64,000 nt of DNA from Paralichthys olivaceus (Eukaryota > Chordata > Actinopteri > Pleuronectiformes > Paralichthyidae), in the NCBI RefSeq assembly GCF_024713975.1, contig NC_091099.1, positions 8,062,501 to 8,126,500 of the forward strand, written 5' to 3'. The notes under the pieces were generated by a model. The model saw only the letters and a list, made by a program, of their open reading frames with translations. It was not told where the DNA came from and searched no databases. The translations under genes and the position numbers were made by a program. This document shows, in pieces, positions 54,635-64,000 of this stretch (position 1 is its first letter; each line of letters begins with the position of its first letter).

Positions 54635-57600
54635 ATGCGTACCTCTCAGCAATGGCCACTGCTGTGTTTTTCAGCCTCTCCTTGTTGGACTGAGGAGCAC
54701 TGACCTGGGCAATAACCGGACTCAACAGTCTGTTCATTAGCTCCAACACCTTATCTGGATTCTACGAGGGGACCAACAACAACAGTCAAAAACCGTGAGA
54801 GGACGTGCGGTGCTGCAGCTGCAGATACAAAGAGCACAAAAAAAAGTGTCCGCTCACCTTGGCGAGCTCGTAGAGTCTGACTGCCTCCTCGTACAAGCCC
54901 TTGTTCTCTGCCTCTAGAGCCACTTTACTGATGATCGCTCTGGTGTCGCCAGCAAACTTATCTATGACTCCCGGCTAAAGAGGAGAAGGGAGAACGAGAC
55001 TGAGAATACTACAGAGGATACTGCTCTACTTCTGGTGGTGGAGCAGAGAGGAACTTGATTTGATTCCAGCAAGTAGGAGAATTTACAACAAGGAGAATTC
55101 AACACTGCACGAGACTGCATTAATGAGACGTTAATGCTACAATGAAGATTTGTGAAAAACTTTCCACTGCAAATTCTAACCATGACAGACTAAAACACGT
55201 AAAATATAGAGAAGACAAAGGAAAAATGTGAAGGAGAGAGGAGAAGAACATGTCTGGAGAGGAGGAGAAGAAACACAATAACCACAAAGGAGATGAGAGG
55301 ATCAGATAGAGAGAAAACCTTCCTACCTTCCTGCTGCCGTCCTTCTCTAATCTCCCCAACAGCATGTCGAACTGCAAAAGAGACAAAATCCTCACAACCA
55401 TATAAAAAATATATAAACCTTTCCAGTTTTACAATATAATACAAACAAAGACAAAAGAACTGAAATAAATCCGACATTGTTTGGCTTATAATAGTCTGTA
55501 AAAAACAAAAAAAAGGTCACTCACCTCTCGACTCTCAATAACAAGCTCACTGACACAACGCATGAACATGTTTTCTCCCTGGCTGTCCTTCTCATTACTG
55601 CAGAAGAACACACACAATTAACATTTTATACAAGCGATGAATCTGGGTATTTTAGGGTTATAACTCCCTTTATTTACCAATGTGGGATTATTTACCGTAA
55701 GAAGTAGAAGTACTGCAGAGCTTCCCGTGGATCTGTGGACTCAAACTTGCGAGTGTAAAGCATGAGCAAACGGATAAAGTTGAGACGGCGTACCATGGGA
55801 GGATCCCCAGGCTCCTGACTCACTGCACAAAGAAAAGTTGAACACATTATTTTTTAAAACAAACGTTTTCTTGAGTGTCTGCGCTGCCGTACAAAACGAA
55901 GGTGAATGCACTCACACAGCTGAGCACTTTGGCCAGACGACTTCAGTAGCAGCCTCAGTTCATACAGCACCAACGCCATGTGCACGGCATGACTCCGCAG
56001 TCTCTCAACACGAAACAAGAAAGCCACCGCCGCCTCGAACTGAGCCGTCAGGAACAACACCTGGAAATACAGGAAGGGCTGCTGGCTGGCAGAGAAGTGA
56101 GACTCTCCTGTTGGGACAAAAAGATGAGAGACATTATTCAACAGAAATCCTCTGACGAAAGTATTTCTTTATTGCTTAAACCTGTGTGTAATTTCAGAAA
56201 GGAGGACGGACACTTTAATTAACAATCCACACATTACACTGACATCTTATCTCCTTCATTCTTGAGAATTCTCCTCTTCATTTTCCTCTTGAATGATAGT
56301 TCATTTTTTCCATCTGACACTTTATTTGTTACTGTTAAAAAAACCCATTAATAACAGCACTCTTCTTTTTGAAGGAAAAGTTAGGTATTTGGGAAAAGAA
56401 CTTCAAAACTACTTCATTTCTGTGAATTAATTTAGAAAAAGAATTGAACTGAAGAGAAGTGTCAGGAAACAAGTGGAGAGTGTGGAGGTATGACAGAGAA
56501 AAAGAAGGTTCTCTCAAACTTCTCCCAAAGTTAATGTTGTGAGTTCATAATCACCATCCTACAACCATCAGCCATCAGGATATACCCCGAAGGAGATTGT
56601 ATTTTACACGGCCACTATCAAGCATTAGAAGGATTTAAGTCCATGATTGTTGTACAGTAGCTTAGAAACTGGCAACCAAAGTTCAAGTGTCAGACATCAA
56701 TATGACAAACACGGCAAACAACATGGCGCCCACATTAAGCAGCTCACTGAAGTTCAAACTGCACCAGCCTCTTCTAAACAGATGAACAAACCTCATGACA
56801 TGACATGTCAGCTTCTGACAGTTGCTACGGCAACTAACATGTAAAAAAAACATTTTGTCTGGTGCAGGTACTTAGTCATCAAGTTTACTTTTTAATTATA
56901 ATCCTTAATCCTCTTCCTGGCTGAAACTTGGGGAGCAGAACAGGGTGGACCATGTCAGCCATTTTATAGCCTTATCTCAGACTTACAGCACTTTAGTTCA
57001 AAAAAACGAGAGCGCGCGTGAGAGAAGAGGGAGGAGGAGGAGGGAGGGGAGCGATGAAGAGAGGAAAAGGGATGAAGGAGGGGAGATAAGAGTGTGTGTG
57101 GGGGTGTGCGGGGAGGACGCTGCAGTGGAGTGTGCAAACACGAAAAGCGAAAGAACAAATCACATGCAAAAGGCGAGAACATGCAAGGAGAGGCTGAAAA
57201 TCAGTGGGAGGAAGGAGGGAAAACATTGATGCAGGTGTGAGGCAAAAGAGGGATGAAAAGGAGGAGACGGAGGCAGAGAGAAGGAGGGACGGAGAAGCTG
57301 AGAACAGACGAGGCTGGCGAGCCTTGGCGGTACGCAAGAGAAGTGAAGAGAGGCTTCAGGCTTTACATCCTGCTGTGAAGCAAGATGGAGGACAACCAGG
57401 AACACTGTGGTCGACATGTGAGGGCGCCGAGCAGCAGGGAGAAAACAGAATGAGGCTCGAGGCTGTACTTCCAACTGAGAAGAGGGAGTGAAGAGGGGGG
57501 AAATGGGAGAGGGTGACAGCAACTGAGAGAGAGAGAGAGGAAGCGAGTCCAGTGTTATCTGAATAGAGCAGGATCGGCCTGTGGAGAAGACAACACCCGG

Positions 57601-60600
57601 CGGAGAAAACTGTGCTTTTGCCTAATGCCCTCATGCTCTGGTTTTCATGTGTTGGGAGGGTTTGTGGTTGATTTAAGTGGGTAATTTTATTTTGAAATGG
57701 AGGGAGTGAAGAAGAGTCGAAGGAAGCTCATAGCTTCTCTTTAAAAGGGCGGTTAGAAGATAATTTCATTTACTGCTAATTTAACTAATGTTTTTGTTTG
57801 AAACAAACTAACACGGATTTCAGTAACGACTGCCCAGGTAAAATCTTACACAGCATTTGAACCTCTCTCCCCTTTCAACTTTCACCCAAAATATCCTGGA
57901 TACAGTTCCATAGCTCACTCAGAACAGGCACAGACACGACAGACATGGAGCAATATGACAAACATTACACAAGGAAAGCAAAGAAAACAGAGGTTGGAGG
58001 GAGGCAGAGTGATGCTGTTGTTTTGCAATCAGGGAAACGGACAGATTGAAACACTGTCATACCGTAGTCCTCCAGCAGCTGTTTCTGGAGCTGCGGCAGG
58101 GTCAGTCTGTCCTGAGGAGAGCTGCTGCCGTCATCGTCAAAACACACCTGGTTCAACTGCAAGTACAAAACATGGTGCACAGGATGTTAAAAAAAAGAAA
58201 TACAACCACTCTGACTCAAAGAAAGATGCGTAAGTGAGAAAACAACACATAATAGCAAACTATGTGCTAATACTGGAACCTCACAAATCAGACAAAGTGG
58301 AAAGTAGACTGTACTGTACCTTAAGCCAGAGGTAGTCTTCAGTCTTGTCTGCTACCTCTCCATGGTTATCACTGATGTCACATTTCCCGATCAGGCAGTA
58401 GACGGCTCTCTTGTAGGGGTCAGCGCTGTTCCTCAGCACTCTGCGGTAGTGGAGACGAAGCTTGTTCTCCGAAGTTGGTGAAAGGCTAAAGAGACAAAGC
58501 AGAGGAAAGCAGAGAGAACAGAATTAAAAACAATTTGGACTCTATTGGGCTGTACAGACATCATGAGGTAAAACAAAAAGCTTGAGTGTTCTCACCGTCT
58601 GTCGGGGCTGTTCATATACTCCTGGAACCAGGTCTTGAAGTCTCCGAGCTGATGTTGCACTCGGTTCACCACCTGCATGGCTGCGTTCAGGTCTCCACAG
58701 CGCAGGCAGTAGTAGATCACAGCCCACACTGGGTGGCCTTCTATCTCCCCATCCTGTTGCAAACACAGACATTCGATGTAGTGGTGAAAATAAACCATTG
58801 GCACTGATTCTTACTTTTTCAGAATACATTTCAAATTAACATTCTGTCTCTCACTGTGTTTTTGATTGAAGCTATGGTTACTAAACCACATTATCATATG
58901 GATTTCACTTGGCAGGTTGACAAATGAGTGCGACGGCTGGTAAAATCTTTTCACATTTCACTTTTACTTAAGTGTGTGGTGCAGGTGATGTTTTCATGAA
59001 CCGAAAGCATTCAAATGTGTTTGTCTGTGTGTGTTACCTGCATGCCAGGCAGGGGACCTGGTAGTTTAATGTTGAGGAAGCTGCGGACTAGTTGGTACGT
59101 TCCTGGCACCCCTCCTAACTGGGCCTGATGAAGGTTTCCGAATACCGTAACCATGGTGTAGTTTTTATAACTGGGAGAAACCAGAAACAAACAGAATTAG
59201 TCATCTTGGTGCTAAATTTGTAGACTACTTTATATTCAGGAACAAAAAAACAAGCAGTTACCTGTTCTCAAGGAAGCTGAGTGCCTGACGTACAAAGGCC
59301 ATTTGCATTTCAACTGATGTGCGACTCTTGAGTGTGTCTTTAGCTGGCACCAGCAACACATCTGTCATCTGCTTCACCATCAGCCACATGTCTGATACGT
59401 TCTGATATGAAGAGAGCAGGAAGGTCATGCACAGAGAAAATGGAGTAAGAAATAAGCATTACTTTTATAGAAAGCAGAAAATGCATCTTCGTGTAAACAG
59501 TGTAATAAGGTTCATATTGATCGTAGATGTCAGTGTTACCTTGTCATCCAGGCTTTCAGCAACAGAAGCACACAAGTCTCCCAGGTTGGGCTGAATATGA
59601 CCATTCACTATCTTCTCATTGAAAATGTAGATCTGAACAAGGAAAGAAAAAGAAAAGATTTGATGACAGTTGCTCCCCAGATTGTTCAAATGCTAAATTT
59701 TCAGGTTTAGTTTCAACATTTCAAAGTCAACACGAAAGAAAAATATCTGAAATCCGCCTACAACTCCATCCTCAGCTTCAACAGTGAAAGCAAAGGCTAC
59801 GACCATCGAGTGAAATGGTTCACAACAAAGAAAAGGAAGAAAAGAATCAAAACGTTTAAAAGGTCATCAAAGAGGATGACAAAAACCAGACAAATGACTC
59901 CGCACGCAATGTGTCGACACATGGTCAAAGGAAGAGCACATTTGAAGCAATGTGTCATGTAGCAGATGAGACAAACAGAGGGAAAGAGAAAAGGTCAGAC
60001 AGGATGATGAGGAGGGGTAGAGAGGGATAGTGGAGAGACATAGACACAATGAGCGAGAGAGAGAGAATAACCCAGATTTCAGTTCTAACGCCCAACCAAT
60101 CAATATGTTTGATCTGCCTCTTCCTGGCTCACTGTGACCCAGTTTTAATTCAACAACCAGACTCTGCATCACAAACAGAATATTCACATCTGTGTTTAAT
60201 TTACTTTAGCCTCACTTCTTTAGATTTAAGATGTAATACACTAATGTGGGAAAGAAAAACTTTATTTTTAGTAATAACATTGAGAGCTATTTTTTTCATA
60301 GATAAAAATTAACACATCATCACACTAGATTGCTGATTTTATTAGATTAACTATTATAATGTTTCTCCTAATTTCCATATATGATTATTTCTTTGTTAGT
60401 AAATCAGTGATCAGATAGTATTAACAGAATTAATAGTCGCTGAATATGGGTATTATTTGTTCATTACTTACTAACCAAGTGTAAAATATTCTGCTTTGTA
60501 CACAAATTATTAAAAATATTATTTGTTCTCAGTTGAAAAGATAAATTGGTGAATATTTTAGATATTCGGAGTAAAATTTCAGGAAGTTTAAAAAAAAAAA

Positions 60601-61817
60601 AGTACGACACTGAAATAAATGTGCTTGAATTAATTTCCCAAAGTATAAATTCTTTATTGTACATAGTAGATGTAATTGTGTTTGCTAATATTTCCTGTCT
60701 CTTCCTTTCAATGAACATTAAAAAGACTCACCTGTCGTCCATAGGCCACCTCCACGCTGTCCAACGCACTCCTTCCCGGAGCCGTCACTTCACTCACAAA
60801 GCTCGGCTAAAACAGAGAAGAGAGTTTATTTCATAGATACACTGCACACAAGCAAGTGGCACAAAAGTAAAGTAGTTAAAAACAATTAGGAACACAGTGT
60901 ACCAGTGACAAATAGATAAATAATCCCAATGAAAGCTGGGATATGTTCCCACAGGATGACACACAAGTCTTTTACTTTACTTAGGGCGAAAATAAAAATT
61001 GTATTCTCTGATATAGCAGTTAATTCTGGTTAGTTTAGATGAGATTGAAGCAAGAAAACAGCCTGAGACCAAATAAATTAGAAAATGACTCAATGACCTA
61101 CAAGGCTACAACTTCAGTGGTTCAGGTAACTATTATTTAAAAGATCCACTATGTTGTAGATTCAATAAATGCTATGTAAATTTTTTTTTTGCTCTTTAAC
61201 GGTAAACTATCAGACAGTGGACCACTGACTCTGGGAGTTAACCTGTTATCTCTATCCTGTCCGCCTCACCTCCAGAGTAAATCCAAAAATAGATATTTCT
61301 TCAGGCCTCTTCATTATTAAAGAGCGACAGCGGTGGACCTGCGCTTTCCTTTTGGGAGAAGTATTCATTTTTATGGCAGTTCTTATTAAAGAGAGGAAAG
61401 GTTGTGCAGGGCTGCGTCCATGAGGCAGTAAATCTGACAAATTTACCGACTTGTTGATAATATATCCTCTCAACAAGCTTCAGTGTGTTGCCTCGACTGT
61501 TTAACCTTCAAAGACCCTGAAGCAAGTGTTCTTCAAAACCTTATTTGGTTTTATCGTCAGGTAAAACCTTGTCACAGACTGACACAGTTAATCTTTTTTT
61601 AATACAATTCTTTCATTAGTTGCCTCTTGTCCTCTTGAACTGTGGACATATTTCATCCTACATTAACTCTGAGTGGTGCATGTTGTACCTCCACATCTTG
61701 ACTGAAGTCGAGTGCGTCCTCTCCTGCTCCGAGCAGCGTGTGCAGAACTCTCTGCTTCACCTGCTCCCACTGGACCAGCATGGACTCGCGGTGGTACTCC
61801 TCCGCCAACAGGAACGT
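53629..61817 (-). CDS. nup93: Nuclear pore complex protein Nup93, C-terminal 700 residues
   Basis: Nup93 is the scaffold nucleoporin that anchors the inner ring (Nup205/188, Nup155, Nup62 complex). Eighteen exons: 61689-61817, 60732-60806, 59540-59632, 59262-59401, 59038-59170, 58596-58753, 58320-58485, 58063-58156, 55916-56107, 55696-55822, 55525-55597, 55327-55371, 54858-54974, 54643-54761, 54380-54497, 54151-54234, 53953-54081 and 53629-53739. They give 2,103 bases, 700 residues plus stop, colinear with human Nup93 from about residue 119 to its end (819). Diagnostic pieces are [39 protein letters not shown] and a terminus [15 protein letters not shown]. The first exons, encoding the Nup62-complex-binding coiled segment, must lie beyond base 64000. 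The largest intron here is 56108-58062. No frame breaks or missing residues were seen. Confidence 0.97.
54554..54632. repeat. (GT)n microsatellite beside a nup93 donor
   Basis: About 39 GT units. In transcript sense (CA)n begins 10 bases after the 5' splice site of the exon at 54643-54761. Confidence 0.95.
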
Positions 61818-62239
61818 CTGAAACAGGTGCCCAATCGTACTCTATGTATTACACTGCACAGCCAAGCACATTCTTGTGTGTGATTGTAGTATCCAAATAA
61901 CAAAATACAAGGAATGATACTTTAAATGATGCAACTTGATGACAGACATCATTTTGAAGCAGATTTGACTTATAAGTGACATTTGTAAATAGGAGAACAA
62001 GAACTTTTACTACAAAACTCTTGTAACTGTATTATTCATAATAATATCTCACACGCTGGATGCTATGTGATGCATTTATTCATGTATTTTCATACGTTTT
62101 GGAATGTACCAAAATTGTCTTAGTCATCTGTACTCGCTAAAGTTCTATGTATAAATGCCATCAATTTAAACAAACACATGGACACGATGCAGAATTGAAT
62201 ACAGGACAAAAGGTGATGTGTTGCCTGTGAAGTTATTTT

Positions 62240-62620
62240 GGAGGAGTAGTTCACAAGAAAGTCCATTTTAAAATTCTGAATTATATTAATTCATCCAATG
62301 ACCTGCTGGGACTGAGATTTACTGTAGATCACAGAAACGGCAGATTTTGTGAGGGTGAAACTGAAACCACTGATCATCTGTTTATCCACTGTATTTACTC
62401 TGACATTTTGGGAGGATTTGCAGGATTGGTAGTCGACCAAAATCCTACTATCTGCTGCTCTCACCAGAGAATATACTGTTCCTGGTTTTACCATGAAGGA
62501 CAGTTAGCATGATTTGATATTGAGTAACCTCACAGTTCTTAAAAAAAAACCTCAACCATGCATCTAAATGGAGAAAGATGAAGGTTGTTTATTCTGTTAT
62601 TAAAGAGACCTTGTGAACAC
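62240..62620 (+). mobile_element. 5'-truncated LINE remnant, L1-Tx1-like reverse-transcriptase C-terminus
   Basis: The plus frame reads KVHFKILNYINSSNDLLGLR, then FCEGETETTDHLFIHC, and after a frame break KWRKMKVVYSVIKET. The C-x-G-E-T-E-T-T-D-H-L-F-x-x-C knuckle with upstream K-x-x-F-K-I-L-N is characteristic of the 3' end of Tx1/L1-type ORF2. It is antisense to nup93, has stop codons and shifts, and is inactive. Confidence 0.7.
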
Positions 62621-62749
62621 CTGAAATCTTTAACTAAGTGAAAACGAGCAAGTCTCTGATAAGAGCCTATGAACAACTGAAAATATTTGATGACCATGCA
62701 AGAAACAATTGAAGAATAAAGTCTTTATTACTTTTTTATGTTGCTGCAT

Positions 62750-63205
62750 GATTACCTCCACCAAGAAGGTTGTGTTTTCACTCCTGTTAGCTAGTTTGTC
62801 TGCAGGATTACGTGAAAAAGCTACTAAACGCATTTCCAAGAAACTGGATGGGAATTAAGCCAAGAAAGAAACATTTCAATTTTGGTAAATATCGACGAAG
62901 GGACCTCTGACAAAGGGGATCCAGGATTTTATTTAAGGCTTGGGTGTGGATCCAAATAAAAATCCAGATCTTGCTAATTTAAAAGTGGTTTTATGGAGGA
63001 ATATGTATTTTTCCAGCCGCTCTACGGTAACAAATAGAGCTAGAAACCTGACTGCCACCAAAATGTAACTCAAATAATGTTAATACAGCAGAGAATCGAC
63101 AGTTGATAGGCATCTTCAATCGTTTCAGAACTATGTCCAACGGAACATTTGGTGTGAAATCTTATGCAACTGTTGGGCCTTGGTGGATGTAAGCACTCTA
63201 CTAAG
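62750..63205. repeat. Non-autonomous interspersed repeat, most complete copy in the window
   Basis: Starts attacctccaccaagaaggtt and ends ttgggccttggtggatgtaa. The two ends share an inverted CTCCACCAAG/CTTGGTGGA core. Inner words include aggattacgtgaaaaagcta and ggatccaggattttatt. I recognise it as a common fish repeat of uncertain class, probably a DNA element. Confidence 0.6.
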
Positions 63206-64000
63206 CAACATACTAGTAATATAACTAGAATGAATTGTGTATTAAGAAGTGTTAATTGTCATTATCTCTATTCCTTGATGTTTGTTAATGTTCATCTTCA
63301 ATAAAAGACACTGACACATGGATCTTTCTGCCTCTTGGGTGTGGCTCTCTCTATTTGATGCGATTGTGAAATGGGTAACTTGTGTGAAGTTGTTTGAAAG
63401 ATGTCGAATAGAAATTACAGGCTAAGCACTTAGTCAAGTTTTGAATGAGCCCTGGACTAGTTATGTAAATTGGGCCTACCTATGACAGTGACACACACAC
63501 ACAGACACACACCAGATTTAGCAGCAGACCTCGGTTAAGATTGTACAACTCCACCAGGGCACACTGCAGCCCATTTTAACGCTCCACAGAGACTCAGCGT
63601 AGGATAAAGGGAACGTGAGATAATTGAATCTCCAGCTCAGGGAGGCAAAGATCTGGACTAAAGCCACAATTCACTGGCTTAAATTGGTCCCTGCCTGGAT
63701 GTCAAAGCTTTAAAAATTAGGTATAATAGGTCAAAATATAGTTAAAAATGTCACTACTTACATAGTTTGTCCACCAGAGAGCACTGATAAGTTAATTTTT
63801 CAAATGCAAAATGGCAGTAGTCAGCAAAAAAGTATATCTCATGGACCCATTTCCCAACCATTAAAAAATGTATATACGCCATTATATCAATATCAGACTT
63901 TGTTCAAATACAGATATTTTCATCTGCCTTAAAAATGTACAAATGCGAGTGATAACAGCACTTTAAATGTAAATGAGATCACATTCAAGTGAAATGGCTG

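Larger units (their letters stand above)
61818..64000 (-). other. nup93: nup93 intron (open at the right edge)
   Basis: No further nup93 exon is recognisable here, although about 119 N-terminal codons are still to be found. The interval contains a LINE remnant (62240-62620) and a fold-type repeat (62750-63205); the remainder is AT-rich with no feature I can name. Confidence 0.6.

Overview
The window is vertebrate nuclear DNA, almost certainly from a ray-finned (teleost) fish. Genes are split into many short exons with canonical GT/AG borders. Long (CA)n/(GT)n tracts are frequent, and several degenerate interspersed repeats resemble families I know from fish genomes. The gene content matches loci of human chromosome 16q (CNGB1, MMP15, NUP93). 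All calls come from reading exons, splice sites and reading-frame phase by eye. No database search was possible.

Every gene I could reconstruct lies on the minus strand. From left to right: (1) 1-2005, the 5' half of an F-box/LRR-type gene running off the left edge, with a compact promoter at 2006-2310; (2) 4733-22620, cngb1, the beta subunit of the rod cyclic-nucleotide-gated channel, rebuilt as 35 coding exons with a GARP-like N-terminal half (9644-22620) and the channel plus cyclic-nucleotide-binding half (4733-9030); (3) 29336-43431, mmp15 (membrane-type matrix metalloproteinase 2), 10 coding exons and 727 residues; (4) 31171-32841, an intact single-exon TRIM gene (RING, B-boxes, coiled coil, PRY/SPRY) nested in the last mmp15 intron on the same strand; (5) 46155-50049, a 406-residue EGF + ZP-domain membrane protein that best fits the egg-coat ZPD family; (6) 53629-61817, exons for the C-terminal 700 residues of nup93, whose first exons lie beyond the right edge.

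The long non-genic stretches are 2311-4685, 22700-29335, 43432-46154 and 50050-53628. They hold simple repeats and degenerate transposon pieces and no gene I can support. A Tx1-like LINE 3' remnant and a fold-type repeat sit in the nup93 intron at the right edge.

The genes do not form a pathway: this is a conserved neighbourhood, not an operon. The most unusual features are a reading-frame break in a large cngb1 GARP exon (13202-13919), where one skipped base at a stop codon restores a long second open frame; a chain of cngb1 microexons; (CA)n tracts a few bases downstream of at least five 5' splice sites; and the TRIM gene nested in mmp15.
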